From the NCBI RefSeq assembly GCF_003032475.1, contig NZ_CP028369.1, positions 1,984,001 through 2,048,000 of the forward strand: a stretch of DNA of 64,000 nt, in the 5' to 3' direction. The notes under the pieces are model-generated. The model was not told the origin of the DNA. It saw nothing but the letters and a program-made list of their open reading frames with translations, and did no database searches. Made by a program: the position numbers and the translations under genes. Source of the DNA: Streptomyces sp. P3. GTDB taxonomy: Bacteria; Actinomycetota; Actinomycetes; Streptomycetales; Streptomycetaceae. This document shows positions 1-9,305 of this stretch, one piece after another. Within the stretch, counting starts at the first letter, position 1. Each line of letters starts with the position of its first letter.

Positions 1-1
1 C

Positions 2-568
2 AACGACCTGCTGCGGCCCCGGTACGACGCCGCGGAGGTGGCGGGACACCTGGAGGACATGTTCGCCGCGCTCACGGAGGCCGGGACGCATGTGGTGACA
101 CTGACGTTCCCCGACGTCGGAAAGATCATGCCGCTGGCCCGGCCGGTCAGGTCCCGCGTGCTCGACCTCAACACCCGTATCCGGGCCGCGGCCGCCCGTC
201 ACGGGGTCACGGTCGCCGAAACCGGCCGCCAGGCCGTCACCACCGACCCACGGATGTGGACCGCGGACCGCCTCCACGCCAGCCCCCTCGGTCACGAACG
301 GATCGCCGCGGCCCTCGCCCAGGCCATCCACCTGCCCGGAACGGACGACACCTGGACCCTCCCCCTCCCGCCGCAGAGGGTTCCCTCGCGTCGGCAGGCC
401 GCGGGGGCCGAACTGCGCTGGGCGGCCGCCCACCTCGGCCCCTGGCTCGGACGCCGTCTGCGCGGCCGGTCCTCCGGCGACGGCCGCACCGCCAGACGCC
501 CCCGGCTCCTGCCCGTGAGCCCCACGCCGGGCTCCGCCGCCCAGACCTGTCGACAGGAATCTCCGTAG
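2..568 (+). CDS. SGNH/GDSL hydrolase, C-terminal part
   Basis: The frame is open from the first bases, so the gene starts upstream of the window; 188 residues and the stop are present. It begins with Asn-Asp followed by LLRP, which matches the block III Asn-Asp of SGNH lipases/esterases, and carries DRLHASPLGH near residues 85-94, the block V Asp-x-x-His catalytic pair. The last 60 or so residues are Arg/Pro-rich and probably unstructured. The family hydrolyses ester bonds in lipids or carbohydrates; the substrate cannot be read here. The nucleophile Ser and block II Gly lie outside the window. Confidence 0.8.
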   Translation, partial: NDLLRPRYDAAEVAGHLEDMFAALTEAGTHVVTLTFPDVGKIMPLARPVRSRVLDLNTRIRAAAARHGVTVAETGRQAVTTDPRMWTADRLHASPLGHERIAAALAQAIHLPGTDDTWTLPLPPQRVPSRRQAAGAELRWAAAHLGPWLGRRLRGRSSGDGRTARRPRLLPVSPTPGSAAQTCRQESP

Positions 569-657
569 CGACGGCCTCGCTCCCGGCCGGCGACTCCTTT
601 TCTCCCTTCCCCTGCCTATTCGAGACGGCCCGTTCGGTCGGCGGCCGGACTTCGCGG

Positions 658-1461
658 CTACTGGCGGTGCCGGCGCGTGCCCTGTCGCGGTGGGAGGGTC
701 AGGGTGATCTGGCGGACGAGTTGCTGGAAGCAGGCGAGGGACGCGAGAGCGGGCAGGGAAGCTCCGGCGATACCGGTGAAGGTTCGGTCCGCCTGCGCAA
801 TGCACAGCATCATCGCGACGGAGGAGAAGAGCAGAACGATGAACCACGAGTGGAAGGCTCGGCGCTGATGCAGAGCGGTCCGGAGAATGGAGAGGGAGGC
901 CACCATCCAGGGGCCGTACACGAGGAGAGGCCACGACGGGACCATTCCGGGGTCCGCTCCCGACGTGATGTTCTGCAAAGGCCTGTAAGCGACCATGCCA
1001 CCGAAGACACTGACCATCGCCACGATGACGGCGACGAGTGCGACGATCACGAAGCTGCCGGTCTGCAACCACTTGAGCCGGAGTTTTCGACCTCGGCTCC
1101 TGCGATGACCGGCGGAAGAACTACGGGCAGGCGGCAACTGGGCGGTGATCTGCGCGAGGCTCTCCATCGGGTCGTGGAAGTCATCGCCGGACGCGGGCTC
1201 ACCGCGCGGTGGCGGCACCCTGGTCGTCTGCTCCGCCGTGACGGCCTCCTGCATGAGATAGGCGAGTTCCTCGACCGGATCCCAGCCCGGGTCGGACGCG
1301 GCCGGGGAAACCCCCGCTCGCACGCTGTCGGCAGGTCCACCGTTCCAACCGGAGCCTGCCCCGTAGGAGTAGGCGTCTGAATACCATTCACGCTGCGCGT
1401 ACGAAGGGTCCACGTAGTCGTGATTCACAGGGATGTGCCCGTCGGGCGTCGTCCACGTCAC
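658..1461 (-). CDS. DUF2637 membrane protein
   Basis: A 267-residue protein with an acidic, Tyr-rich N-terminal third, a basic stretch, then hydrophobic segments (around LQTGSFVIVALVAVIVAM, PSWPLLVYGPWMVASLSIL, and a double hydrophobic C-terminal region). The order and the words HQRRAFHSW and LCIAQADRT match the actinobacterial DUF2637 family, related to plasmid-spread (SpdB-like) membrane proteins; no biochemical role is established. The GTG start at 1461 was chosen because it overlaps the stop of the upstream small gene in a GTGA arrangement, which indicates translational coupling. Earlier in-frame starts exist but lie inside the upstream gene. Confidence 0.75.
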   Translation of the reverse strand: MTWTTPDGHIPVNHDYVDPSYAQREWYSDAYSYGAGSGWNGGPADSVRAGVSPAASDPGWDPVEELAYLMQEAVTAEQTTRVPPPRGEPASGDDFHDPMESLAQITAQLPPARSSSAGHRRSRGRKLRLKWLQTGSFVIVALVAVIVAMVSVFGGMVAYRPLQNITSGADPGMVPSWPLLVYGPWMVASLSILRTALHQRRAFHSWFIVLLFSSVAMMLCIAQADRTFTGIAGASLPALASLACFQQLVRQITLTLPPRQGTRRHRQ

Positions 1462-1730
1462 GGCCGGCCGGAGCGTTCCTGGCCGTTCCACCGCAAATCG
1501 AGTTCCTTCTGGATGCCCTCCAGCAGGGCGAGGAACTCGCGGAGCAGCGGCTCGGCAACGTGACGTTCGGCCCACACGCTATCTTCGATCACCGAGCCCC
1601 GCACCGAAGTCGCGGAGTATTTCATACCGGGTGAAAAGATAAATTTCCCCATTGTCCGATCATGGCCCGCAGTCAGATTATCCGGCCTCGTGTTGCGTTG
1701 AGGCAGACTCTGGGACCCTACTTTCGTCAT
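1458..1730 (-). CDS. small hypothetical protein coupled to the DUF2637 gene
   Basis: An open frame of 90 residues, or 64 if it starts at the internal ATG at 1652. Not recognised as a named family. The C-terminal half (WAERHVAEPLLREFLALLEG) looks like an amphipathic helix. Its stop overlaps the GTG of the DUF2637 gene by four bases, the best argument that it is real and co-translated. The base composition is less GC-rich than its neighbours. The start is uncertain: only a weak GCGGA stands before the ATG at 1730. Confidence 0.5.
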   Translation of the reverse strand: MTKVGSQSLPQRNTRPDNLTAGHDRTMGKFIFSPGMKYSATSVRGSVIEDSVWAERHVAEPLLREFLALLEGIQKELDLRWNGQERSGRP

Positions 1731-2072
1731 ATTCCGCTAACGGCGCAGCCCCTCCTCCAGATGCGCGGCAAATGAGTGACCCGGGCGTAAAGGAATTAAT
1801 GGGAACAAGGTCTCGTCATTAATGTCATTCACGCACTTCGCACGTTATGAGCAGAGCGAATTTTCCTCTCAGACCCCCGGCCGGAAATATGATTCACCGC
1901 CCATCACCCTGCAAGAGCGGTGCCATGTCTGTCCGTCGTCCGTCGTCCGTCGTCGGTCGTCAGTGGGCAGTGGGCACGGTCGAGCAAACTCGGACGGCCC
2001 GGTCGGCGGTCCGGTCGGCCCAGCCGTGGATGACATGAACGGCGCAACCGGGGGGAGCATCCCGCCACGCGG
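1731..2072. other. intergenic region, nothing coding seen
   Basis: It separates the end of the esterase gene from the small gene, both on the minus strand, so it should hold the small gene's promoter. It contains a short tandem run of GTCCGTC units at about 1930-1955 and a local AT-rich patch around 1790-1822 (ATTAAT twice). No RNA gene or convincing hairpin was found. Confidence 0.5.
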
Positions 2073-2915
2073 TCAACGCTCGTTGGGCCGCCACAGCCAG
2101 CGCAGCGCGTCGGGCAGCAGGACGCCGCCGTGGTTGGGGCTGTGGCCGCCGTCTCCCAGGACAAGGCGGAAGTCGTAGCCCGCTTCGGCGAGAGCGGCTG
2201 CCACACGCAGGTTTTCGGCGAGCCAGTTCCACTGCGGCTCATTCCAGTGCAGGTCGCGGTGGCCGCCCTGCATGAAGATGCGCAGCGGTTTGCGAGGGGC
2301 GCTGGCGATGAGGTCCGGGTAGGGATTGCCGTCCGGTATCTGCGCGAAGCTGGACAGGTAGCCGATGACGCGGCGGAACCTGTCCGGACGCAACCACGCG
2401 ACGGTAAGGGCGCAGTTGCCGCCGCTGCTCCCGCCACAGATGCCCCATCTTTCGGGCGACCGGGCGATGGCATAGCGCTCCGCGACCTGCGGGATGATCT
2501 CGGTGAGGAGGAAGGTGGCGTACCGGTCGTCGAAGGCGTCGTACTCGTTGTTGCGGTTCTTCGGGTCCTCCTCATCGGGGAAGACGCCAGGATCGACGAA
2601 CACTCCGATGGTGACGGGGAGTTCGCCGCGGTGAACGAGGTTGTCCAGGACGATCGCGCCGCGTACCTCTCCTGCGGGGTCCAGGTACCACCATCCGTCC
2701 TGGAACACCATCAAGGATGCCGGTTCCGCTGGGTCGTACCGTGCGGGCACGTGTACCCAGAACTTCCGGAAGGTTCCCGGGTAGACCTCGCTGTCCCTCC
2801 ACTCGAACTCCACCGTCTCACCGGCGGGCACTCCCGGTTGTGGAACGGAATCAGGTCCGTGGATGTAGCGCACGTCAGACTGGTCGATCGGCAGTGGCTG
2901 GTAGGGCATCTCCAT
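2073..2915 (-). CDS. alpha/beta-hydrolase esterase (PF00756-type)
   Basis: About 280 residues. The N-terminal part reads as the beta-sandwich of enterochelin-esterase-like proteins (TFRKFWVHVPARYDP, then LMVFQDGWWYLDP). The nucleophile elbow GGSSGG is at about residues 161-166, with Ser163 as candidate nucleophile. QGGHRDLHW and GDGGHSPNHGG near the end supply the likely acid and His of the triad. Close homologues hydrolyse acyl or siderophore esters; the substrate is unknown here. No signal peptide is evident. The start is ambiguous between ATG 2915 and ATG 2909. No partner genes are adjacent. Confidence 0.75.
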   Translation of the reverse strand: MEMPYQPLPIDQSDVRYIHGPDSVPQPGVPAGETVEFEWRDSEVYPGTFRKFWVHVPARYDPAEPASLMVFQDGWWYLDPAGEVRGAIVLDNLVHRGELPVTIGVFVDPGVFPDEEDPKNRNNEYDAFDDRYATFLLTEIIPQVAERYAIARSPERWGICGGSSGGNCALTVAWLRPDRFRRVIGYLSSFAQIPDGNPYPDLIASAPRKPLRIFMQGGHRDLHWNEPQWNWLAENLRVAAALAEAGYDFRLVLGDGGHSPNHGGVLLPDALRWLWRPNER

Positions 2916-3132
2916 GGTCACGGGAAGCAACCGTAGGGCGACCACCGCCCTTGGCCGCAAGGGGATTTCGTCCGGACGCTCCACCTTGCGATGTCAGTGC
3001 GAGGTGGGAGGAAGCGCACCGAGTCACCACCCCTTTCACGGGTTCGATCCCCGGCTGCGCTCCGCCGCTCCGGGCGCGCTTCCCGGCTCTGGCTGCGCAC
3101 GCGCTCCCGCCCCCGACGGGTCGAGGGCTGCC

Positions 3133-6100
3133 CTAGTTGGTGCCGATCCGTGCCAGCAGGTCCACGATCCTGCTCTGTACTTCCGGGCTGGTCGACCGCT
3201 CGGCGAGGAAGAGGACCGTCTCCCCCGACGCCAGCCGCGGCAGGTCCGCCTGGTCGACGGCGGCCGTGTACACGACGAGCGGGGTGCGGTTGAGCTGCCC
3301 GTTCGCCCGCAGCCAGTCCAGGATCCCGGCCTGCCGACGATGCACCTGCATCAGGTCCATCACCACCAGGTTCGGCCGCAGCTGCCCGGCGAGCGCGACG
3401 GCGTCCGCGTCGCTCGCCGCACGCGCCACCTGCATTCCGCGCCGCTCCAGCGTCGAGGTCAGCGCGAGGGCGATCTCGGCGTGCTCCTCGATGAGCAGCA
3501 CCCGCGGCGGATGCTGCTCGCTGTCGCGCGGCGCGAGCGCCTTCAGCAGGACGGCGGGGTCGGCGCCGTACGCCGCCTCCCGCGTCGCCTGCCCGAGCCC
3601 GGCCGTGACCAGCACCGGCACCTCGGCGGCGACCGCGGCGGTCCGCAGCGACTGCAGCGCGGTGCGGGTGATCGGCCCGGTCAGCGGGTCCACGAACAGC
3701 GCCGCGGGGAACGCGGCGATCTGCGCGTCGACCTCCTCGCGCGAGTGCACGATGACGGGACGGTAGCCGCGGTCGCTGAGCGCCTGCTGGGTGCTGACGT
3801 CGGGCGCCGGCCACACCAGCAGCCGACGCGGGTTGTCCAGCGGCTCCGGCGGCAACTCGTCGTCCAGCGGCTGCGGTCGCGGCGGATCCGCCACCTCGAC
3901 GGCCCCGCCGGGCCCGTCGAGCGGTTCGGGGCCCTCGGCGGCGTTCTCGTCCGGGGCTCCTATCGCGTACGACCGTCCGGCCCCCTCGGTGCCCGTCCCA
4001 CCGGCCACGAGCCGCGACTGACCCGCGAGGGACGGCTGAGACGGCTGGGGCTGCTGTGCCGGCTGCCCCGACGGGGGGACGGGCGCGGATACCGGCGCGG
4101 GCATGGGCGCCGCGACGGTATGCGAGGCCGGAGCCGCCCCGGCATGCGGCGCCCCGGCCGACTGCGGCAGGCCGGGCTGACCAACGGCGCTCTGCGGAAC
4201 GGCGGGCTGCGGAACGGCGCTCTGCTCGGCCGACGGGTGCGGCCGGGCCGTCTGCTCCGGACGCGTCGCCGGGTCGGGCGGGGTACCCAGCTTGCGACGA
4301 CGTCCGGACCCGCCCGGGGTGTGCGGGGCGGGGGTGGTGGTCGGCTGAGGGGACGCCAGACCGGGCTGGGGGCGCTGTACCGGCTGAGCCTGATGGGCGT
4401 GCTGCACCTGGTGGGCGTGCTGGACCTGCTGCACCTGGGCGGCCTGCCGGGTGAAGGGCACACCCTGCCCCAGCGTCCGCACGCTGATCGCCCGTCCCTG
4501 CGTCGAGTTGGGGTCGATGGGCGGGACCGCGGCAGCCTCGGCGGGCAACGGCTGCGCCGCCCGCGGCTGTCCGACGACGGCTTCGGGCGGGAGCGGCGTG
4601 CCGGTGCTGGGAGTCGACATGACCGGCACGGCCTGGGACGCCGCGGCGGCCGCTGCGGCGGGGAGTGGCAGCCCCTGCCCGGGCGCAGGCTGCGCGACGG
4701 GACCGGCCTGCACACCCTGGGCCTGGGCCGGGACCTGCGGTGGGGTCTGGAGCTGGGCCGGGACGGCTTCCGCGGGCTGACCGACCGCCCGTCGTCGGCG
4801 GCCGGTGGGCGCGCTGGTCGGGTGCGGCTGCGGCGGGGTGTGGTCGTCGGCCTGGTCGTGCGGGACGGCGTCGTGACGTCCGTGGTCGGCGTCGGGGCCC
4901 GCGAAGGGGCCGGAACCCGGCGCGGGCACCTGGACCTGATCGGGAACCGGGGCCTGTGCCGCAACCGGGGCCTGCGCGGCCGTCGGCGCCGGCGCTGGTG
5001 CCTGCCCTGGTGTCTGGACCATGCCCGGAGCCTGCATCACGCCAGGCACCGGGACCGGAACGGGGCCACCGGGCTGCACCTGCGCCTGCCCGTGCCCCTG
5101 TCCCGGCTCTTGTCCCTGGGCCTGGGCCTGCGCCGGCCCGGCCTGGTGCGTCGTACCGGAACCGTCGGCGAGGCCGACGCCGGAAACACCCGAAACGGGA
5201 GAGCCGGAAACGGGAGCAGCAACAGAACCGGAACCGGAGCCCGGCTCCATACCGGGAACGGGGCCGGAAACAGGGCCGGGAACGGGGCCGGGAACGTTGC
5301 CGGCAACATCCGCCGTCCGGTCCGCCTCCGCGGGCGGCAGGGCGAAGACGGTGCGGGGCCCCGCCTCCTGCGCGGCGGCACGCTCGTTCGCGGCGGCCAG
5401 GGCACGCCGACGGCGCCCGGTCGGCTGTCCGTTCTCCGCCTCGGCGTCGCCCTGGGAGCTCGCATCCGTACCGGTACCCGCGTCCGCGCCGGTCGTTTCT
5501 GCGCCCGTGGTCCCGGGGGTCCCGGGGGTTGCGCCGGCCGACGGGCCCGCGAGGGCCGGCAGCGCGGGCGGCAAGGCGTTCTGCGGCTGCTGACCGTCGG
5601 GCGCGTGCAGGGCCCGTCGTCCGTCCGGAGCCGGCACGCCCTGCGGCGGAACGGTACCGCCGAGTCCCGTCCCCGAAGCCGCCGTCCCGGACGCGTGTTC
5701 CGCGGCCATCACGACGGCTCCCTCGCTCACCCCGGAGTCGGCCCCCGCCACGGCGAGCTCGGCGGAGCGCCCGCGCCGCCGTCCGGTGCCGCCGGAGCCC
5801 TCCGGCCCCTCGGCCTCGGCCACCGCCGACGGCAACTCGCCCGGCGTCTCCGCGGCGGGCGCGCCACGCCTGCGCCGGCGTCCGGTCGGAACCGCCGCGT
5901 CGGCGTCGGCGCCGCCCTCCGCCGCGGGCACGTCGCTCTCCAGGAAGGCGTCCACGGAGGACCGCCGGGCCCGCCGCCGTCCGACAACGCCCTGCTCCCC
6001 CGGGACCTCGTGCCGCACGGCGCCGTCGCCCATCGGCAGGGCGGGCAGCGCGGCGGCCGGCGGAGCCGCGACGGCCCCCGCCCCGCCGCCCAACGGCACC

Positions 6101-7746
6101 TCGAGCACATACGCGCTGCCGCTCATGCCCGGCACCTCGTGCGTCTGCAGCACGCCCCCGTGGGCCCGGACGATCCCCCGCACGATCGGCTCGTGCACGG
6201 GGTCGCCGCCGGCGTACGGTCCGCGCACCTCGATGCGCACGACCTCGCCGCGCTGGGCGGCCGCCACCACGACCGTGTTGTCCATGTAACCGCCCGCCGA
6301 GACGGGCGCGTTGCCGGTGGCGTCGACGCCGGCGACGTCCGCGACGAGATGCGCGAGCGCGGTCGCGAGGAGCCGTACGTCGACCTCGGCCTCGATGGGC
6401 GGCGCGTGCACGGCGAACTGGACCCTGCCGGGCCCGATGAGCTCCACCGCGCCGTCGACGCCCGCGGCGACGACCGCGTCGAGCATCACCTTCGTCCGAA
6501 CGACGGTCTGCGCCCCGGTGTCGAGGCGCTGGTATCCGAGCACGTTGTCGATCAGGGTGGTGATCCGCGAATAGCCGGCGGACAGGTGGTGCAGCACCTG
6601 GTTGGCCTCCGGCCAGAGCTGTCCGGCGTCGTCCGCGGCGAGCGCGGCCAGCTCCCGGCGCAGCTCGTCCAGCGGTCCGCGCAGGGAGCCCCCGAGCAGG
6701 GTGAGCAGCTGGTCGTGCCGCCCGGCGAGCGCCTCGTACCGGTCCTTCTCCCGCTCGCCGAGCGCGGCGTAGCGCTCCTCGCCGGCCGCGATCTCCTCCT
6801 CGTGCAGCTCGCGCAGCTCCTCGAGCTCGGCGACGTGCTGCTGGCGCAGTGCGGTGAGGTCGGAGGCGTGCTCCTCGGAGAGCTTCTCCAGCTCCTTGGC
6901 GTGCCGCTGCTCGACGGACTCCTTCTCCTCCGCCAGTGCGTCGTACGGCCGGCGGTCGGTGAAGGTCATGACGGCGCCGACGAGTTGGTCGCCGTCGCGC
7001 ACGGGCGCGGTCGTCAGGTCGACCGAGACCCTGTCACCGCCCTTGGACCACAGCACCTGGCCGCGCACCCGGTGCTTGCGCCCGGAGCGCAGGGTGTCGG
7101 CGAGCGGCGACTCGTCGTACGGGAACGGCGAGCCGTCCCCGCGCGAGTGCAGCACGAGGGTGTGCAGCTCCTTGCCGCCGAGATCACTGGCCCGATATCC
7201 CAGTATCTGGGCGGCCGCCGGGTTGACGAGCACGATCCGCCCGTCGGTGTCGGTGCCGACGACCCCCTCGGCCGCCGCCCTCAGGATCATCTCGGTCTGC
7301 CGCTGCGAGCGCGCCAGCTCGGCCTCGGTGTCGACGGTGCCGGAGAGGTCGCGCACGACGAGCATCAGCAGCTCGTCGGAGGCGGAGGAGTATCCGTAGC
7401 CGTCGTAGGCCTGCTGGCCGTTCTCCAGGTTGGCGCTGGTGACCTCGACCGGGAACTCGGTGCCGTCGGTGCGGCGCGCGACCATCCGGGTCGGCTTGGT
7501 CCGGCCGCGCGGGTCCATGTGGTCGGGGCGCCGCATGGACCCCGGGATGAGCTTGGAGTCGAACTGCGGCAGCAGATCGAGCAGCCCCCGCCCGACCAGA
7601 GCCGTACCCGGCGTCTCGAACGCCTCGAGCGCGATGGTGTTCGCGTTGACGACCGTCCCGTTGGCGTTGACCAGCACCAACGCGTCGGGAAGCGCGTCGA
7701 GTATGGCTGCGAGGCGAGCAGCGCCTCGGGATGGCCTGCTGCTCAC
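3133..7746 (-). CDS. PAS/PAS/histidine-kinase-like/receiver protein with degenerate catalytic residues
   Basis: 1537 residues. Order: PAS (about 10-130), PAS (145-270), coiled coil (270-345), DHp-like helices (346-410), ATPase-like domain (415-555), Pro/Ala/Gln-rich linker (555-1290), receiver-like domain (1307-1408), second receiver-like domain (1414-1537). The DHp box reads GGSLRGPL (352-359), so the phosphoacceptor His of SHELRTPL is absent; the N-box Asn and a DxGxG box are also missing. The last receiver keeps Asp1464 and Thr1494 but lacks the conserved Lys (LAERS). The linker carries six Gly-Arg-Arg-Arg clusters near 589, 622, 655, 777, 982 and 1148. It is probably a cytosolic signalling scaffold rather than an active kinase. 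The start at 7746 gives a compact PAS N-terminus. Confidence 0.8.
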   Translation of the reverse strand: MSSRPSRGAARLAAILDALPDALVLVNANGTVVNANTIALEAFETPGTALVGRGLLDLLPQFDSKLIPGSMRRPDHMDPRGRTKPTRMVARRTDGTEFPVEVTSANLENGQQAYDGYGYSSASDELLMLVVRDLSGTVDTEAELARSQRQTEMILRAAAEGVVGTDTDGRIVLVNPAAAQILGYRASDLGGKELHTLVLHSRGDGSPFPYDESPLADTLRSGRKHRVRGQVLWSKGGDRVSVDLTTAPVRDGDQLVGAVMTFTDRRPYDALAEEKESVEQRHAKELEKLSEEHASDLTALRQQHVAELEELRELHEEEIAAGEERYAALGEREKDRYEALAGRHDQLLTLLGGSLRGPLDELRRELAALAADDAGQLWPEANQVLHHLSAGYSRITTLIDNVLGYQRLDTGAQTVVRTKVMLDAVVAAGVDGAVELIGPGRVQFAVHAPPIEAEVDVRLLATALAHLVADVAGVDATGNAPVSAGGYMDNTVVVAAAQRGEVVRIEVRGPYAGGDPVHEPIVRGIVRAHGGVLQTHEVPGMSGSAYVLEVPLGGGAGAVAAPPAAALPALPMGDGAVRHEVPGEQGVVGRRRARRSSVDAFLESDVPAAEGGADADAAVPTGRRRRRGAPAAETPGELPSAVAEAEGPEGSGGTGRRRGRSAELAVAGADSGVSEGAVVMAAEHASGTAASGTGLGGTVPPQGVPAPDGRRALHAPDGQQPQNALPPALPALAGPSAGATPGTPGTTGAETTGADAGTGTDASSQGDAEAENGQPTGRRRRALAAANERAAAQEAGPRTVFALPPAEADRTADVAGNVPGPVPGPVSGPVPGMEPGSGSGSVAAPVSGSPVSGVSGVGLADGSGTTHQAGPAQAQAQGQEPGQGHGQAQVQPGGPVPVPVPGVMQAPGMVQTPGQAPAPAPTAAQAPVAAQAPVPDQVQVPAPGSGPFAGPDADHGRHDAVPHDQADDHTPPQPHPTSAPTGRRRRAVGQPAEAVPAQLQTPPQVPAQAQGVQAGPVAQPAPGQGLPLPAAAAAAASQAVPVMSTPSTGTPLPPEAVVGQPRAAQPLPAEAAAVPPIDPNSTQGRAISVRTLGQGVPFTRQAAQVQQVQHAHQVQHAHQAQPVQRPQPGLASPQPTTTPAPHTPGGSGRRRKLGTPPDPATRPEQTARPHPSAEQSAVPQPAVPQSAVGQPGLPQSAGAPHAGAAPASHTVAAPMPAPVSAPVPPSGQPAQQPQPSQPSLAGQSRLVAGGTGTEGAGRSYAIGAPDENAAEGPEPLDGPGGAVEVADPPRPQPLDDELPPEPLDNPRRLLVWPAPDVSTQQALSDRGYRPVIVHSREEVDAQIAAFPAALFVDPLTGPITRTALQSLRTAAVAAEVPVLVTAGLGQATREAAYGADPAVLLKALAPRDSEQHPPRVLLIEEHAEIALALTSTLERRGMQVARAASDADAVALAGQLRPNLVVMDLMQVHRRQAGILDWLRANGQLNRTPLVVYTAAVDQADLPRLASGETVLFLAERSTSPEVQSRIVDLLARIGTN

Positions 7747-8059
7747 GAGTCGCTTCCTCCCTGTTACCGCACTCTGCCGACCGCTCGGGCCATATTGCCA
7801 ACCGGTCCGCAGCCTGTCACGCGAGGGAGTCTAAGGGCTGGGGTCCCGCCGGTGACGCCGGATGAGAGCGAGCTCGCACGACGAAGTGACCCAGAACGTA
7901 TGTCCTGGCCCGCCCGGACCGGTCCCCGCGCACGTCGGCCCGCTCCGAGTGGCGTTTCCGGCACCGCCCGACTTCGCGGGACCTCCGCGCGACCTTTACG
8001 GAACCGGTGCTTGCGCCATGCTCGCCGCGCTCGCCCCCGACGGGCGGCTGCCACCCCGG
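7747..8059. other. intergenic region upstream of the PAS/kinase-like gene
   Basis: It lies between the start of the PAS/kinase-like gene and the stop of the protease-inhibitor gene, both leftward. It should hold the former's promoter and the latter's terminator. I see no strong hairpin, palindrome or RNA gene. Confidence 0.4.
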
Positions 8060-8611
8060 TCAGCGAGCGGGGGGCACCGGCGCCGGAGGCGGGCCGGGAA
8101 GGAGCGGCACGAACCGGTCCCACCGCTCGATCCGGCAGCCGTTGCCCCGGTCGAACGTCGCGTCGACGGGACGTCCGGCCCAGCGGCCCGTGACGTGGGC
8201 GGTGGCCGGCCCGCCGTATCGCATCGCGCAGAGCTCGCCGCCCGGCACGGGTGCGAAGGCGTCCCGGCCCCACCTGGTGTTGCGGTCCACGGCCGCGCAG
8301 GCGCCGTCCGGGTCGGGGTGGCTGCCGCGGCCGGGGTGGCAGTACACCTCGAACGTCCCGTCCGTCCGCCCGCCACTGTGCCGGACGGTGACCGTGAGGT
8401 GATCGCCGCTCTTCCGGTCCTCCTCCCGGACCGGCGGCGGCGCGAGCGGCGCACGTCCGCCTGCGGCGGCTGGGACGCCCGCCGTCGTGCCGGCGCTCCC
8501 GGGACGCGCGGCGTACGCGCTGACGGAGCCCGCGGCCGACGAGGCGATCACGGTGACACAGACGGCAAGGGCGGTGACGGCGAGGCGTCGAAGCGGGGTG
8601 ACCTGGACCAT
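8060..8611 (-). CDS. SSI-family subtilisin/trypsin inhibitor
   Basis: 183 residues. An Arg-containing N-terminus followed by a hydrophobic stretch ending SVSAYA is a secretory signal. The mature part has the Streptomyces subtilisin inhibitor layout: LTVTV strand, EVYCHPGRGSHPDPDGAC, LCAMRYGGP (reactive loop, P1 probably Met), GRWAGRPVDATF and NGC, giving four Cys in the right order for two disulfides. SSI proteins are exported dimers that block serine proteases. The spacer between signal and domain is Ala/Pro-rich. It is a single gene with weak ribosome site; the start at 8611 gives a proper signal peptide. Confidence 0.85.
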   Translation of the reverse strand: MVQVTPLRRLAVTALAVCVTVIASSAAGSVSAYAARPGSAGTTAGVPAAAGGRAPLAPPPVREEDRKSGDHLTVTVRHSGGRTDGTFEVYCHPGRGSHPDPDGACAAVDRNTRWGRDAFAPVPGGELCAMRYGGPATAHVTGRWAGRPVDATFDRGNGCRIERWDRFVPLLPGPPPAPVPPAR

Positions 8612-8768
8612 GCCGGGACTAACGCCGCGCCGTCGGCGACGTTGCGCCCGGGGAAGTGCTTTGCCCTGCGGCCCGACTGCCTAGTACCGTGGACGTCGAT
8701 TGGTGACACGACGCTCGACTGTGTCATCATCTGCACGCACCACTCGCACGCACGCGAGCGGTTGTGCT

Positions 8769-8859
8769 GGAGGCGTCGCCTAGTCCGGTCTATGGCGCCG
8801 CACTGCTAATGCGGTTTGGGACTTACATCCCATCGAGGGTTCAAATCCCTCCGCCTCCG
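8769..8859 (+). tRNA. tRNA-Ser(GCT)
   Basis: Acceptor stem GGAGGCG/CGCCTCC, anticodon stem CCGCA/TGCGG with loop CTGCTAA (anticodon GCT at 8805-8807), a long class II variable arm (TGGG...CCCA) and T-arm GAGGGTTCAAATCCCTC. CCA is not encoded. It lies just upstream of the tRNA-Arg gene on the same strand. Confidence 0.95.
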
Positions 8860-8869
8860 CTCGATCACC

Positions 8870-8898
8870 GAAGCCCCGGTCCACGCGATCGGGGCTTC
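8870..8898 (+). terminator. hairpin terminator after tRNA-Ser
   Basis: Perfect 9-bp stem GAAGCCCCG/CGGGGCTTC with an 11-nt loop, 11 nt past the tRNA end. Confidence 0.75.
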
Positions 8899-9063
8899 GT
8901 CGTTCCCGACCGCGCTCACGGGGCCCGTTCAGGCCGTTTCCGCAGGTCACAAGGGGTACGACTAACGGATTTCACATGTCGGCGGCAGTCATGTAATGTT
9001 CTTCCTGTCGCCGCGAGCGGGCCGGAAGGGCCGGGAAGCAAAGACAGAAAAACCGAATAACAA

Positions 9064-9136
9064 GCACTCGTAGCTTAACGGATAGAGCATCTGACTACGG
9101 ATCAGAAGGTTGCAGGTTCGAATCCTGCCGAGTGCA
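9064..9136 (+). tRNA. tRNA-Arg(ACG), attachment site of the 9.1-17.6 kb island
   Basis: Acceptor GCACTCG/CGAGTGC, anticodon stem TCTGA/TCAGA with loop CTACGGA (anticodon ACG), T-arm GCAGGTTCGAATCCTGC. CCA is not encoded. Its 3' part from 9095 onward recurs at 17509, marking it as the integration target of the adjacent island. Confidence 0.95.
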
Positions 9137-9153
9137 CACAGGTCAAAGGCCCC
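9095..9153 (+). repeat. attachment-site copy 1 (att, tRNA side)
   Basis: 59 bp starting in the anticodon loop of tRNA-Arg and running into the terminator. It matches 17509-17567 with two substitutions. It is the tRNA-proximal end of the island. Confidence 0.85.
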
Positions 9154-9172
9154 GGAGAGATCCGGGGCCTTT
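9145..9172 (+). terminator. hairpin terminator after tRNA-Arg
   Basis: AAAGGCCCCGG/CCGGGGCCTTT stem of 11 bp ending in T residues. Because it lies beyond the att crossover it was probably brought by the integrated element. Confidence 0.8.
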
Positions 9173-9305
9173 GTCGTTTCGGGGGCGTACAGCAGCGAAG
9201 TACAGCAACGGGTGGCCCAAGGGAGTCGGCCGGCTCGCGGACAGGGTCCGCGCAATCCGTATGCGACCGGGGGCCGCGCACGTGCGCGGCAGGGGAGGGG
9301 AACTC

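Noticed and set aside
2914..8193. Very long open frame antisense to the PAS/kinase-like gene
   Set aside because: It is a shadow of GC-rich codon bias; its translation is Arg/Gly-rich without domains, while the minus strand gives PAS, kinase-like and receiver folds.
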